A stretch of 64,000 nt of DNA from Spirochaetota bacterium (GTDB lineage Bacteria > Spirochaetota > Spirochaetia > Treponematales > Rectinemataceae): positions 1-64,000 of the forward strand of contig JAJUJQ010000011.1 of the NCBI GenBank assembly GCA_029265255.1, written 5' to 3'. Made by a program: the position numbers and the translations under genes. The first letter of the stretch is position 1; each line of letters opens with the position of its first letter. The notes beneath the pieces were generated by a model. It had not been told where the DNA came from, made no database searches, and was given only the letters and a program-made list of their open reading frames with translations. Of the stretch, positions 7,750 to 17,751 are shown piece after piece.

Positions 7750-10700
7750 TCATTGCTCGAAGGATCCGTTTGTGTATCGTACCGATGTCTTAATCGCGGA
7801 AATATCCTTCCATGTCACCGAAAGGCTGAATGACACGTTCATCTGGTAGTATGGCCTTCCCACACCGGTATTTACCAGCTCAGGCCCTGCCGTGAGACTG
7901 CCGGATAAATCCCAGTCGTGCGCGTCGACTTCGAGCGCCAGGGATAATCTCTGAAGCTTGAACAGTGTTTTTTGAAGAAGCACCGGATCCCAGATTGATA
8001 AAGAATTGAGCAAATCCCTGAGGATACTCCGCTGATACAAGGAAGGATCGAGCGTTCCCGATACGGGGAGCCAGTTGGCATAGTATCGCCAGAACGCGGT
8101 GTTGACCGATACGATGGAAAAACTGGCTGAAAACCCCGCGTCGTTCCTTGCTGACACCTTCAAATCCGAATTGAATGACGCGTTTGTATACTGGATCAGA
8201 TTCTGTGAAAAGGAAAAGTTTCCCTGAATTTCCGCACGCCATGCGGGAAATGCCGCATTCTCATCCTGGCGCAAAGGGGTTTTGAAAACCGGTTTCCATG
8301 AAACACTCGCCGATGCCGGCCTAAAATATTCCGTCGCATCCTCTACCCACGAAGTCCCGGAGAATTTGTATCCCTTGGCCTTTCTCGCGGAAAAACGAGC
8401 CGCCAGACTTCCTGCGATAAGATTGGTATTGAGAGAAAGGGGAGCGTCAGCCTCGAAATCCCAGGCCATATCGGCCACGAGTCGAATATTCCTGAACGGC
8501 TGCAGCGCCAGAGTCCCTGTAAAGCTTGAAGGGGCAAGCGAGTTGGTTGAGGCGCTCCTTGCCATGACCAGCGATGAAGCAAGGCTCAGAAACCCGGCGG
8601 CAGCTGTTGCTCCTATGGTGTACTGCTCATTCAGGGGTGGAAGTGCCGCCTTGAAACTAATGCTTCCCGTAGTACGATTTATCCGTGCGGCGAGTTCCGC
8701 CATCATCGAATGATCGCTTAGATGAGCAGCATCCCACACAAACCAGTTCAGCTCATAGAGCGGCCTCGCGTTAGGTCCGCTCGTATCAAGTCCCTTGTAG
8801 ACGACGTCCATAACACGTCCCGCAAGGGAGTACACTACCCTCGAGGATGAAAACACGCTTGAAGCCTTCAATGGATACCAACCAACCTGGCCGGAAACAG
8901 GCACTGATGCCCCATTGTACTGATAGTCCGATAACAGAAACGGATGGACTGTCGTTTGGACCGCACGCTCATCATAAATCCATGGCCGGTACTGTCCCTG
9001 TGCCCTGACTGCGAATGTGCTCTGGAATTCCAATGCCGCTGCTTCAAGATAATACCGAGCCGAAAGCTGGCCGTCGGCTCTTCCTGATAGCAGCCAGTAC
9101 CAGCTGGAAAAATCGACATCTTGAGGTTTCTGCCATGATGAGGAAAAAAATCGATCTTCGGCGTATGCTGTCTGTGTTACTCTCCATGAAAGCGAAACAT
9201 CCTTGCGCTCCAGAATACTGCCGGTAATATTGGCGTTACTATCAAACAACCGTAAGGCATCCGGATAGAAAAACTTCCGCTGGGGATCCACCGCGTTCAG
9301 ACGAAGCTGTGAGGTCGACATTCCAGTCGTGGAGGCGGTTCTGCTCTTCCAGCTCAGCGAAAAGGACAGATTGTTTAATGAAACACTCAGTGGGATTGTG
9401 CCTTTTCTGCTCGATGTCCAGGCGAGACTTGCTTTTTGAATGAAGGAACCGCGTTCAGAAGAAGTCGTTTGGGCACCCCCAAACACCGAGAAGAAATCAG
9501 AAGATTCCTTCCTGTCGAGAAAATCGTGTTCGATAAAGGGGTCGGAATAGAATGGAAGACTAACCTGCCATCTGAACCCCGACGAAGCGCTTCGAGGCAC
9601 GGCTTCAAAGGACGCAAGAAACCGGAATGGAAGGTGTGCAGACCCAAGCTGAAAGTGATTCCAGACCGATGCATAATCTCCAGCCCAATCAAATGGCGAG
9701 TAATACCCTGTGGATTCAAGAAAGATCGAACGGCTTATTCCTATTCCGGCAAGGGCGGATAATTTCACCGGCGATGAAGCGCTTGAGCTGCCTCTTAACC
9801 CTGCAAAAACGCCGAGTGAGGTATATAGATCGGCTAACAGCGCGACCGACGCTCCCTCTTTGTCGGTTTTTTGTGTTTTTGAGCGCGAAACATAGGTTCC
9901 GAACGAACCGCTCATCCCCTGATTCTGCGAAAGCACACTGCTGGTCTGCGCGGCAGCCGATTGCGACCCTTTCAGATAGGTCGTTGTCTGCACAAAGCCA
10001 CCTTCTCTCGATCTGAAACCCACAACGGGATGTATGGGAGGCACACGCGACGGGTAATAGAAAAATGGCAGCCAGAGTATCGGCAATTCACCCACATAGA
10101 GTGTCGCATTCCAGACTGCCCAATCGCCACTCTCAAACAGCCATATTTTCCTGGCGCGCAAGGTATAATGGGGGTCTGGAAGATCACACGCCGTCAGGCT
10201 CCCGTCAGCAAGCGCAACAAACTGATCTGTTCTTGAAACGAGCGAACCAAAATGGACAATCAATGTCCGGCCGCCGCCTTCTGGCTCCATATCAAAGCTT
10301 CCGTCCAGGAAAACACCGGAGCTTCCATCCAGATCAACAGCGATTGATTCTCCTTTGTACGAATCGGTACGAGCCGCGCTCTCCCTTACATATTCAACTC
10401 CGCCTCCGGCTCGGACTTCCTGGGTCGAGCGGTTAAAAATAAGGTATGAAGCCTTGATTTGATGCACAGTCCCCTGCGAATCTGTCACCCGCAGCTCGAG
10501 CGGACCTGTGATGCGAATTTCCTTCTCCCCATTTTCAAGCGTGAAGTATTGGACGCTTTCAGCTTTCTCGATACTGAGCGCAAGATTTCCTCCAGAGGAA
10601 GGAAGAGGGTCCAGCCCAAAATGCGTATAGAGTCTTTCCCTCAGCTCAGCGGCCGTTCCCTCTGGAGCAAGCCCCGCTTCCCGGGCAATATCTCGCAATT

Positions 10701-10809
10701 CATAGAGTGTGGCTGCAGCGATTCTAAATCGGAGCATCTGCGTTTCTTCAGCGCCGGCATACACCAGGCAGATAAAAAACAGCAGCATTGAGAGAATGAG
10801 GCGCCGCAT
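7750..10809 (-). CDS. lptD: LptD/OstA-type outer membrane protein with an N-terminal SAP-like segment
   Basis: 1019 residues. A signal peptide (MRRLILSMLLFFICLVYAGA) is followed by a short helical segment at about 33-66 (LYELRDIAREAGL then AAELRERLYTHFG) resembling a SAP/HeH motif, then an OstA-like beta-jellyroll (about 80-250) with DPHYTLRA and the LptD hallmark PILWLPFFYYP, then a long aromatic-rich barrel. LptD inserts lipopolysaccharide or other glycolipids into the outer leaflet; Treponema-type spirochaetes keep an LptD-like protein although many lack LPS, so the substrate here is open. ATG 10809 is chosen because it gives a clean signal peptide and lies 9 nt after a -10 box. A TTG start at 10848 is possible but would bury the signal sequence. 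Confidence 0.83.
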   Translation of the reverse strand: MRRLILSMLLFFICLVYAGAEETQMLRFRIAAATLYELRDIAREAGLAPEGTAAELRERLYTHFGLDPLPSSGGNLALSIEKAESVQYFTLENGEKEIRITGPLELRVTDSQGTVHQIKASYLIFNRSTQEVRAGGGVEYVRESAARTDSYKGESIAVDLDGSSGVFLDGSFDMEPEGGGRTLIVHFGSLVSRTDQFVALADGSLTACDLPDPHYTLRARKIWLFESGDWAVWNATLYVGELPILWLPFFYYPSRVPPIHPVVGFRSREGGFVQTTTYLKGSQSAAAQTSSVLSQNQGMSGSFGTYVSRSKTQKTDKEGASVALLADLYTSLGVFAGLRGSSSASSPVKLSALAGIGISRSIFLESTGYYSPFDWAGDYASVWNHFQLGSAHLPFRFLASFEAVPRSASSGFRWQVSLPFYSDPFIEHDFLDRKESSDFFSVFGGAQTTSSERGSFIQKASLAWTSSRKGTIPLSVSLNNLSFSLSWKSRTASTTGMSTSQLRLNAVDPQRKFFYPDALRLFDSNANITGSILERKDVSLSWRVTQTAYAEDRFFSSSWQKPQDVDFSSWYWLLSGRADGQLSARYYLEAAALEFQSTFAVRAQGQYRPWIYDERAVQTTVHPFLLSDYQYNGASVPVSGQVGWYPLKASSVFSSSRVVYSLAGRVMDVVYKGLDTSGPNARPLYELNWFVWDAAHLSDHSMMAELAARINRTTGSISFKAALPPLNEQYTIGATAAAGFLSLASSLVMARSASTNSLAPSSFTGTLALQPFRNIRLVADMAWDFEADAPLSLNTNLIAGSLAARFSARKAKGYKFSGTSWVEDATEYFRPASASVSWKPVFKTPLRQDENAAFPAWRAEIQGNFSFSQNLIQYTNASFNSDLKVSARNDAGFSASFSIVSVNTAFWRYYANWLPVSGTLDPSLYQRSILRDLLNSLSIWDPVLLQKTLFKLQRLSLALEVDAHDWDLSGSLTAGPELVNTGVGRPYYQMNVSFSLSVTWKDISAIKTSVRYTNGSFEQ

Positions 10810-10818
10810 CGTGATGCT

Positions 10819-10848
10819 ATCGTACACGGTCCGGCCGTGCTCCGGCAA
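10819..10848 (-). promoter_or_regulatory. promoter for lptD, predicted leaderless
   Basis: TTGCCG (10843-10848), 18-nt spacer, TACGAT (10819-10824), then 9 nt to the ATG at 10809. There is no Shine-Dalgarno, so transcription would begin at or next to the start codon. Confidence 0.5.
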
Positions 10849-10854
10849 GAATGC

Positions 10855-13677
10855 TCAGAGCTCCAGTACCGGTTTGAGATAGTGGCCGGTGTACGAGCTG
10901 GGAACTCTGACGATATCCTCAGGCCGTCCCTCGGCGATGATCATGCCTCCCTTTTCTCCACCTTCAGGACCAAGGTCGATCACCCAGTCGGCCTGTTTGA
11001 TGACATCGAGATTATGCTCAATCATCACCACGGTATTCCCACTGTCGACGAGCCGATGGATAACCGTCAGCAGCTGGCGTACGTCGGCGAAATGAAGGCC
11101 AGTGGTCGGCTCGTCGAGGAAATAGAGCGTTCGGCCGGTCGCGCGCTTCGCGAGCTCGAGCGAAAGCTTGACTCGCTGCGCCTCTCCGCCCGAAAGGGTG
11201 AGTGCGGACTGACCGAGCCGAATATAGCCAAGCCCCACGTCTACCATGGTCTGCAAGCGATGGGCAATCGATGGAATGTGAGAGAAGAAATCCACTGCTT
11301 CCTCGACTGTCATGGCGAGAACGTCGGCGATATTCTTTCCCTTGAACCTCACATCCAGCGTTTCAGCGTTGAAACGCCTGCCATGGCACACTTCGCAGGT
11401 AATATAGACATCCGGCAGAAAATTCATCTCGATCTTAATAGTGCCATCGCCCTGACAATGCTCACAGCGTCCGCCTTTTACGTTAAAGCTGAAACGGCCG
11501 GGCTTCCACCCTCGCGCTTTTGATTCGGGAAGACTCGCAAAAAGATCGCGAATATGGGTGAATACCCCTACGTACGTCGCTGGATTGGAACGAGGGGTTC
11601 TCCCAATCGGGCTCTGATCGATATTGATGATCTTGTCGATATGCTCAAGCCCCAGCACACGATCATACGCTCCTTCGGGATGCTTCGATCGCATGAGACG
11701 ATTCGATATCGCGGGGAAAAGCACATCCGACATAAGGGTACTCTTGCCCGACCCTGAGACACCGGTAATGCACACAAACATGCCAAGAGGAATCTTTACA
11801 TCGATATTCTTGAGGTTGTGTTCGCGCGCTCCTTTGATGGTGATCCATGTGCCATTTCCTTTTCGCCTTGCTGTGGGAATCTCGATTTTCAGTGTACCAG
11901 CAAGATATTGCCCAGTGAGGCTGTTCGGATTGGCTATCACTTCAGGCACCGTGCCGCAGGCGACGACATGGCCTCCATGCTCTCCTGCGCCAGGCCCCAA
12001 ATCCACAATGTAATCGGCAGTTCTGAGTGTTTGCTCATCGTGCTCAACCACAATGAGCGTATTCCCCAAATCCCTCAGATACGTAAGCGTATCAATGAGG
12101 CGTTGATTATCTCGCTGATGCAGGCCAATCGAAGGCTCGTCCAGAATGTACAATACGCCCACCAGAGAACTGCCAATCTGAGTCGCAAGTCTGATACGCT
12201 GCGCTTCCCCGCCCGAAAGGGTCCCCGCTTTTCTATCCAGAGTGAGATAATCCAGCCCAACATTGCGGAGAAAGCCCAGGCGGGCGATTATTTCCTTGAG
12301 TATCAGCTTTGAAATCTGAGCGTCCGTCGGACCGAGTCGTAGTGATTCAAAGAAGCGGACCGCTTCTCCCACCGACATCCGGGAAATCTCGTCAATATTC
12401 TTTCCCCCAACGGTGACGGCGAGCGCTTCTGGCCTGAGACGCTTGCCATGGCACACTTCGCATTCCTTCTCTACCATGAAGGATTCGATCCATTCCTTGA
12501 TATCGTCGCTTGAAGCCTCTCGGTAGCGGCGCTTTAGGTCCACGATGATGCCTGGCCATCTCGACTGATACTCGAAATGGCCAGTCTTGTCGCGGTTTTC
12601 GTAGCGCACATGCACTTCTTCATCAGTGCCGTACAGAATCGCGTTCATGACCGGCCCCGGAAGTGAACCGAATGGTGTATCGAGGCTGAATCCGAAATGT
12701 TTTGCTAGCGCCTCAAACCGTGAGCGATTCCATGCGGCAGTGGGGTTGTAGGGAGCGCAACCGCCTTCGTTGAATGAAAGGCTCTTATCCGGGATAATCA
12801 GATCTGGATCAAACTCAAGGTTGATGCCGAGCCCTGTGCAAGCTGGGCACGCTCCCTGTGGCGCGTTGAACGAAAAAAGCCTGGGCTCCATCTCTGGAAG
12901 CGATATCCCGCACACGGGACAGGCGCCTTTCTGACTGAAAAATTCCTCGGAGATTGCGCTTTCAACTTCCCTGATCACAGTCACCACGCCATCCGCGACC
13001 GAAAGAGCGGTTTCAACCGCTTCCGAAAGGCGCTTGCGGCTATCGCGGGACAGGCGAATCCTGTCAACGATCACCTCAATGGTATGTTTCTTCTGCTTCT
13101 CAAGCTCGGGGGGCGATTCCAGATCGACTATCTCCCCGTCTATTCTGGCTCGCAGAAACCCCTGCTTGAGCGCATCTTCCATAATCTTGCGGTGTTCGCC
13201 TTTTTGCGCCTTGACGACCGGCGCGAGTATCTGCAATTTTGCTCCTTCAGGCCAAGACATGATGACATCGAGTATTTGGTCGATACTCTGTTCACGGATT
13301 TCGCGGCCGCAGGAAGGACAGTGCGGAATGCCGATCCGCGCAAACAGGAGTCTAAGATAGTCATAGATCTCCGTCACCGTACCTACAGTCGAGCGCGGAT
13401 TTCTCGCTGTCGTTTTCTGTTCAATGGAAATGGCCGGCGACAACCCTTCGATGTAGTCGACATCCGGCTTGTCCATGCGTCCAAGAAACATGCGCGCGTA
13501 CGAGGACAGCGATTCCACATAGCGCCGCTGTCCTTCCGCAAAAATCGTATCAAAGGCAAGCGAGCTCTTACCTGATCCAGACAGGCCCGAAATAACAATG
13601 AGCCGGTTGCGGGGAAGCTCGAGATCGATATTCTTGAGATTGTGCTGACGCGCGCCTTTGATAATAAGCTTGTCCAT
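10855..13677 (-). CDS. uvrA: excinuclease ABC subunit A
   Basis: DNA damage sensor of nucleotide excision repair. At 940 residues it is a standard UvrA. Two ABC modules are seen, with Walker A motifs GLSGSGKSS near the N terminus and GVSGSGKST in the second half, two LSGGEAQR signatures, and zinc-binding cysteine pairs (CPSC, CPVC, CEVCHG, CEHC). The first ATG is used; it has no Shine-Dalgarno but lies 9 nt after a -10 box. lptD follows after 45 nt with its own promoter. Confidence 0.97.
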   Translation of the reverse strand: MDKLIIKGARQHNLKNIDLELPRNRLIVISGLSGSGKSSLAFDTIFAEGQRRYVESLSSYARMFLGRMDKPDVDYIEGLSPAISIEQKTTARNPRSTVGTVTEIYDYLRLLFARIGIPHCPSCGREIREQSIDQILDVIMSWPEGAKLQILAPVVKAQKGEHRKIMEDALKQGFLRARIDGEIVDLESPPELEKQKKHTIEVIVDRIRLSRDSRKRLSEAVETALSVADGVVTVIREVESAISEEFFSQKGACPVCGISLPEMEPRLFSFNAPQGACPACTGLGINLEFDPDLIIPDKSLSFNEGGCAPYNPTAAWNRSRFEALAKHFGFSLDTPFGSLPGPVMNAILYGTDEEVHVRYENRDKTGHFEYQSRWPGIIVDLKRRYREASSDDIKEWIESFMVEKECEVCHGKRLRPEALAVTVGGKNIDEISRMSVGEAVRFFESLRLGPTDAQISKLILKEIIARLGFLRNVGLDYLTLDRKAGTLSGGEAQRIRLATQIGSSLVGVLYILDEPSIGLHQRDNQRLIDTLTYLRDLGNTLIVVEHDEQTLRTADYIVDLGPGAGEHGGHVVACGTVPEVIANPNSLTGQYLAGTLKIEIPTARRKGNGTWITIKGAREHNLKNIDVKIPLGMFVCITGVSGSGKSTLMSDVLFPAISNRLMRSKHPEGAYDRVLGLEHIDKIINIDQSPIGRTPRSNPATYVGVFTHIRDLFASLPESKARGWKPGRFSFNVKGGRCEHCQGDGTIKIEMNFLPDVYITCEVCHGRRFNAETLDVRFKGKNIADVLAMTVEEAVDFFSHIPSIAHRLQTMVDVGLGYIRLGQSALTLSGGEAQRVKLSLELAKRATGRTLYFLDEPTTGLHFADVRQLLTVIHRLVDSGNTVVMIEHNLDVIKQADWVIDLGPEGGEKGGMIIAEGRPEDIVRVPSSYTGHYLKPVLEL

Positions 13678-13686
13678 GTTTTATTC

Positions 13687-13716
13687 AGGATATCGTCTTG
13701 AGGTACAGCCAGGCAA
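13687..13716 (-). promoter_or_regulatory. promoter for uvrA, predicted leaderless
   Basis: TTGCCT (13711-13716), 18-nt spacer, TATCCT (13687-13692), then 9 nt to the uvrA ATG at 13677 with no Shine-Dalgarno. The same geometry is seen at lptD. Confidence 0.5.
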
Positions 13717-13767
13717 GTAGTGCCATACAGATGTGTAGCATCTTCCCCTGATTCATGAATCCTGCCT

Positions 13768-14361
13768 TCACCGTACCGCAAGAAATTGAAACCAGAGGTC
13801 CCTGCGATCTTCGTATGTGCGAAATCGAGAAGAAGGAACGGGGCTGGTTGATGGAAGCCTGAAGATCTCGCATCGCCGCCCAGCCAGTTCTTCTACAATC
13901 ATGCTACCTGCCTGCGGAAGGAGCGACGCTGGCTTGCATACGATGGCGTTAAGAAAAAGCCTCGACGCCAGCGTGCCGTTGAGTCCTATGCGCGATACCA
14001 ATGGATAACGCGCCAGTAATGATTCGATATCATTCAGGGATACAATTTCCAAAGCATCATCTGCGCTGCTCCTGCGTCTGCAGGAGGCGATCATATCCCA
14101 AATGACGATGCCAAAATCCGCCGCGATGTTCAGACGATGATCATATTCTGCTGGCGGGGGTATAATACCTGCGAATTCGCAGACTAGACGCCAGAAGTGG
14201 TTGCGTTCGTGGCCATAGTATTGGCCTTTTGCCTGCGACTGGAGTGAGGGGAAGGAACCCAGTATAAGAAGCTTCGCGGAGTTATAGGATTCCGTGAAGC
14301 ATGAGACACCAACGGCACCTGCGGGTGCGAATCCCGTTTCGATTCCTTCTGGGTCAGACAT
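13768..14361 (-). CDS. DNA-deoxyinosine glycosylase, uracil-DNA-glycosylase superfamily
   Basis: 197 residues from ATG 14361. It carries the mug/deoxyinosine glycosylase signature: LLILGSFPSLQS followed by YYGHERNHFWRLV, then GIVIWDMIASCRR and a C-terminal LPSTSP. These enzymes excise hypoxanthine or uracil from deaminated DNA. The frame is open upstream to 14511, but that extension lies entirely inside ychF and has no similarity; the chosen start overlaps the ychF stop by 8 nt, consistent with coupling. The Shine-Dalgarno is weak, so the exact start is less certain than the function. Confidence 0.82.
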   Translation of the reverse strand: MSDPEGIETGFAPAGAVGVSCFTESYNSAKLLILGSFPSLQSQAKGQYYGHERNHFWRLVCEFAGIIPPPAEYDHRLNIAADFGIVIWDMIASCRRRSSADDALEIVSLNDIESLLARYPLVSRIGLNGTLASRLFLNAIVCKPASLLPQAGSMIVEELAGRRCEIFRLPSTSPVPSSRFRTYEDRRDLWFQFLAVR

Positions 14362-15460
14362 TGAACTTGAAGAACATGATGTCGCCATCCTGCACGACAT
14401 ACTCACGGCCTTCCTGCCGCATTTTGCCTGCTGCTCGGACTGCTGCCTCACTACCCAGGGCAACGAGGTCTTCATAATGGTAAACTTCAGCCCGTATGAA
14501 GCCTTTCTCAAAATCCGTATGAATAACTCCCGCGGCCTGAGGTGCCTTGTCTCCTGCCCGTATGGTCCATGCGCGGCATTCGTCTTCTCCCGCGGTGAAG
14601 AACGTCCGCAGCCCTAGGAGCCGATACGCCGCATGAGCAAGCGTATTCAGCCCTGGCTCTTCCAACCCGATTTCCTTAAGAAATTCAGCGCGCTCGCTGG
14701 GGTCATCGATTTCCGAAAGCTCCGCCTCGAACTTGCCGCAGATGACTACCGCTTCAGACCCCTGTGTGCGGGCGATTTCTCGTACGGCATCGACGTAGGC
14801 ATTCCCATGAACACCGGATTCATCGACATTGCAGACAAAGAGTTCCTTTTTCATGGTGATGAGGAAGCTGCGACGAGCTAATTCCTCTTCTTCTGGTTCC
14901 AGCGATACGGTAAACGCCGGCATGCCCTCTTCCAGCGATGTTCGCAGCTTCTTCAGCACTGCAATCTCTTTTTCGCTGTCTTTTCTTTGAATAGGATCCT
15001 GAACCTTAGTCTGTCGCGAAAGCTTGTCAAGGCGGCGATCTACGCTTTCGAGGTCAGCAAGAGCGAGTTCCGTGTGGATCACTGCGATATCGTCTGCCGG
15101 ATCGATCCGCCCGGCCACGTGGACGACATCAGGATCATCAAAGCAACGCACCACGTGGGCAACCATCCCCACTTCCCGTATGTGTGATAGAAACTGGTTG
15201 CCGAGCCCTTCTCCTTTCGATGCGCCGCGAACCAGACCCGCGATGTCGACAAATTCCACGACCGCCGGTACTCTTCGGCGGGGTTTGAATATCTCGCAGA
15301 GATGGTCCAGGCGAGAATCAGGCAGGGGTACGATTCCAACATTCGGATCGATAGTGCAGAACGGATAGTTGGCCACCTCGGCCTTTGCTCGCGTCAGCGC
15401 GGAAAATATGGTCGATTTGCCTACATTCGGCAGCCCGACGATTCCACAGTTCAATGGCAT
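14354..15460 (-). CDS. ychF: redox-regulated ATPase YchF (Obg-related)
   Basis: 368-residue P-loop protein of the OLA1/YchF subfamily, which binds ATP rather than GTP and associates with ribosomes. Motifs: GLPNVGKST near the N terminus, FVDIAGLVRGASKGEGLGN (switch II), then a helical coil and a TGS domain ending in VVQDGDIMFFKFNV. ATG 15460 is chosen over 15479-15481 because GAGG lies 9 nt upstream and the protein then begins MPLNCGIVG as in the family. Divergent from the aminotransferase. Confidence 0.95.
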   Translation of the reverse strand: MPLNCGIVGLPNVGKSTIFSALTRAKAEVANYPFCTIDPNVGIVPLPDSRLDHLCEIFKPRRRVPAVVEFVDIAGLVRGASKGEGLGNQFLSHIREVGMVAHVVRCFDDPDVVHVAGRIDPADDIAVIHTELALADLESVDRRLDKLSRQTKVQDPIQRKDSEKEIAVLKKLRTSLEEGMPAFTVSLEPEEEELARRSFLITMKKELFVCNVDESGVHGNAYVDAVREIARTQGSEAVVICGKFEAELSEIDDPSERAEFLKEIGLEEPGLNTLAHAAYRLLGLRTFFTAGEDECRAWTIRAGDKAPQAAGVIHTDFEKGFIRAEVYHYEDLVALGSEAAVRAAGKMRQEGREYVVQDGDIMFFKFNV

Positions 15461-15487
15461 GGATGAGAGCCTCTTTTCCATTTATGC

Positions 15488-15516
15488 TTGTGGTCGATAT
15501 TGTTCCAGACTATACT
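15488..15516 (+). promoter_or_regulatory. candidate promoter toward the aminotransferase
   Basis: TTGTGG (15488-15493), 17-nt spacer, TATACT (15511-15516). It lies about 140 nt before the aminotransferase start and upstream of the palindrome at 15554, which would then be in the leader. Confidence 0.4.
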
Positions 15517-15553
15517 ACCTCACAAAACCAGGCAAGAGGAGGCTATCGGTTTC

Positions 15554-15588
15554 AAATTTCAAAATGCTTTAACGAAATTTTGAAATTT
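15554..15588. promoter_or_regulatory. 12-bp inverted repeat between ychF and the aminotransferase
   Basis: AAATTTCAAAAT (15554-15565) and ATTTTGAAATTT (15577-15588) form a perfect inverted repeat with an 11-nt centre. It is A/T-rich and lacks a T-run, so it looks like an operator rather than a terminator. It resembles the palindrome upstream of gdhA. Confidence 0.55.
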
Positions 15589-15656
15589 TGTATTTACGGA
15601 ACCCGAAAACCGGGTTACGATATGCGCAGAGACTATAACGCATGGAGGGATGCGCG

Positions 15657-16931
15657 ATGCTGGAAATCTCCGAATTCCTTTCGACCAATGCCGCCAATAT
15701 GAAAAAGTCGGTTATCCGTGAGCTTCTCAAGCTGACCAACCAGCCGGATATCATATCATTTGCCGGAGGGCTTCCCGCTCCGGAAACCTTCCCTGTAGAG
15801 GATCTGAGAACAGCTTCTGACCGCGTCTTCCGCAAATACGGAGATAAGATCCTGCAGTATGGAACGACAGAAGGCGATAACGACCTGAAGGAACAGCTTA
15901 TCGCGTATGAAAAGGAAAACGGCATCGATATCAAGGCAGACAACCTCCTCATAACCTCAGCAAGCCAGCAAGCGCTGGACATGCTCCCAAAGCTTTTCCT
16001 GAATCCAGGAGATTTCGTCATTGCAGGCAGACCGACCTATGTCGGCGCGCTTCAGGCTATTCAGTCATATCAGGGCAAAGTTCTCGGTATTCCCTTCAGT
16101 TCAGCCTGTGACGGGTTCGACATGGTGGAGCTTGAGCGCATTTATCGACATGCGCGTGACAACGGCCATCGAATTAAATATATCTATGTCATCCCCGATT
16201 TCCAGAATCCCTCCGGAATCTGCTGGAGCCTCGAGAAGCGTCGCGCCCTCCTTGAATTCGCATACCAGCAGCACTTATTTATTGTAGAAGACTCCCCCTA
16301 TCGTGAAATCAGATTCATCGGCGATCCGGTCCCGTCCATTTACGAGCTCGACCAGAAAGGCGAAAACCGTGGAATTGTCATCAATCTCAAGACTTTTTCA
16401 AAAATTCTCGCGCCTGGAACGCGCATTGGATGGATTATCGCGCATCCCGAGGTTATTCAGAAGCTGGTTATCGCCAAGCAGGCAATGGATCTGTGCACCA
16501 GCGTGCTCACGCAGAAGATGATCGCTGAGTACATGAGCATGGGCTGCCTGCGGGCAACAATCAAACGTACCTGTGGCATCTACCGCGAAAAGCGCAATTT
16601 CATGATGGAAAAGCTCGAGCAGTACATGCCCAAACGTTTTGACCTCTCTTGGACAAAACCCGAGGGAGGGCTATTCCTGTGGATTTCACTGCCCCACTTT
16701 ATCGATACGGACAAGATGTTTTACAAAGCGATCGAAAAGAAAGTCGCCTACGTCGTGGGAAGTGCCTTCTATTTTGACAATCCCGAGACCAACGCCATGC
16801 GCATCAATTTTTCATACTCGAGCATGGAACAAATCGAGGAAGGTATCCGCAGGCTTGCAGAAGTTATCAAGGAAGAGATACACCAGCACGACGCGGGTCC
16901 ACGCGGGCAGACTGAACCCGAAATGATATAG
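15657..16931 (+). CDS. PLP-dependent class I aminotransferase (2-aminoadipate/aromatic type)
   Basis: 424 residues, fold-type I aminotransferase of the LysN/2-aminoadipate/KAT-like group. Motifs: SFAGGLPAPETFP at the N terminus, QYGTTEGDNDLKEQL, PDFQNPSG (cofactor-binding aspartate/asparagine), and the Schiff-base lysine in LKTFSKILAPGTRIGW. It transfers amino groups between an amino acid and 2-oxoglutarate; the substrate cannot be told from sequence. ATG 15657 is preferred over 15642 because GGAGG sits 9 nt before it. An operator-like palindrome shared with gdhA lies upstream. Confidence 0.87.
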   Translation: MLEISEFLSTNAANMKKSVIRELLKLTNQPDIISFAGGLPAPETFPVEDLRTASDRVFRKYGDKILQYGTTEGDNDLKEQLIAYEKENGIDIKADNLLITSASQQALDMLPKLFLNPGDFVIAGRPTYVGALQAIQSYQGKVLGIPFSSACDGFDMVELERIYRHARDNGHRIKYIYVIPDFQNPSGICWSLEKRRALLEFAYQQHLFIVEDSPYREIRFIGDPVPSIYELDQKGENRGIVINLKTFSKILAPGTRIGWIIAHPEVIQKLVIAKQAMDLCTSVLTQKMIAEYMSMGCLRATIKRTCGIYREKRNFMMEKLEQYMPKRFDLSWTKPEGGLFLWISLPHFIDTDKMFYKAIEKKVAYVVGSAFYFDNPETNAMRINFSYSSMEQIEEGIRRLAEVIKEEIHQHDAGPRGQTEPEMI

Positions 16932-17026
16932 CGCATTCCAAATCGCATCTCTGCGCTTGCCCCTTGCCCGCACAAGGCGGTATTTTCTACAGCAAAGAGA
17001 ATGCTGCGACGCAGAGGAGCGGTTTC

Positions 17027-17749
17027 ATGCCTATCATCGAAGTGCGAGATGTCAAAAAGGAATATCTGCTCGGCAAAATCACGGTGCCAGCTGTCAAGGG
17101 AGTATCGTTTTCGATAGAACGAGGTGATTTTGTATCCATCGCGGGGCCCTCGGGCTCAGGCAAGACCACGATCCTCAACATGATCGGCCTGATCGATGTT
17201 CCCACCGCAGGAGAAGTGATCATCGAGGGCCGCTCGACTTCCGGCCTTACGGATCGCGAGCTCACCAGATTCCGTCATGAAGTACTCGGCTTTATCTTTC
17301 AATCCTTCAACCTCATCCCCGTCCTTAATGTGTGGGAAAACATTGAATTCCCACTCCTTCTCGGGAAGACCAGGGTCCCTCGCAACGAATGGAAAGACTG
17401 GATCGACTTTCTTATCGGCGAAGTGGGACTGGGGGACTGGAGAGCGCATAAGCCGAACGAGCTTTCTGGCGGCCAACGGCAACGTGTTGCCATCGCGCGG
17501 GCTCTAGTGACCAAACCTTCTATTGTCCTGGCTGATGAACCGACCGCCAACCTGGACTCGGCAACCGGCGAACAGATCATCGATCTCATGAAGAAGATCA
17601 ACCGCGAAATTCAAACAACCTTCATCTTCTCCACTCATGATGCCAAGATCGTGAGTATCGCGGACCACATCATCCGGCTGAGGGACGGTCTGGTCATCGA
17701 AAACCGACGTTCTGGCGAAGACACCAGCGGCGCGCCCGTGGAGGAATGA
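17027..17749 (+). CDS. ABC transporter ATPase, MacB/LolD type
   Basis: 240 residues. Walker [11 protein letters not shown]-loop in [12 protein letters not shown], signature [15 protein letters not shown], Walker B and D-loop [11 protein letters not shown], and the H-loop in STHD. This is the MacB/LolD/FtsE subfamily, which drives type VII ABC (mechanotransmission) systems rather than classical importers. ATG 17027 has GAGGAG 7 nt upstream. It is the first gene of a tight five-gene cassette with two permeases, a LolA-like carrier and an outer membrane barrel. Confidence 0.93.
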   Translation: MPIIEVRDVKKEYLLGKITVPAVKGVSFSIERGDFVSIAGPSGSGKTTILNMIGLIDVPTAGEVIIEGRSTSGLTDRELTRFRHEVLGFIFQSFNLIPVLNVWENIEFPLLLGKTRVPRNEWKDWIDFLIGEVGLGDWRAHKPNELSGGQRQRVAIARALVTKPSIVLADEPTANLDSATGEQIIDLMKKINREIQTTFIFSTHDAKIVSIADHIIRLRDGLVIENRRSGEDTSGAPVEE

Positions 17750-17751
17750 GC

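Noticed and set aside
15600..15616. Hairpin AACCCG/CGGGTT before the aminotransferase
   Set aside because: Only 6 bp, no T-run on either strand, and no gene ends there, so it was not called a terminator.
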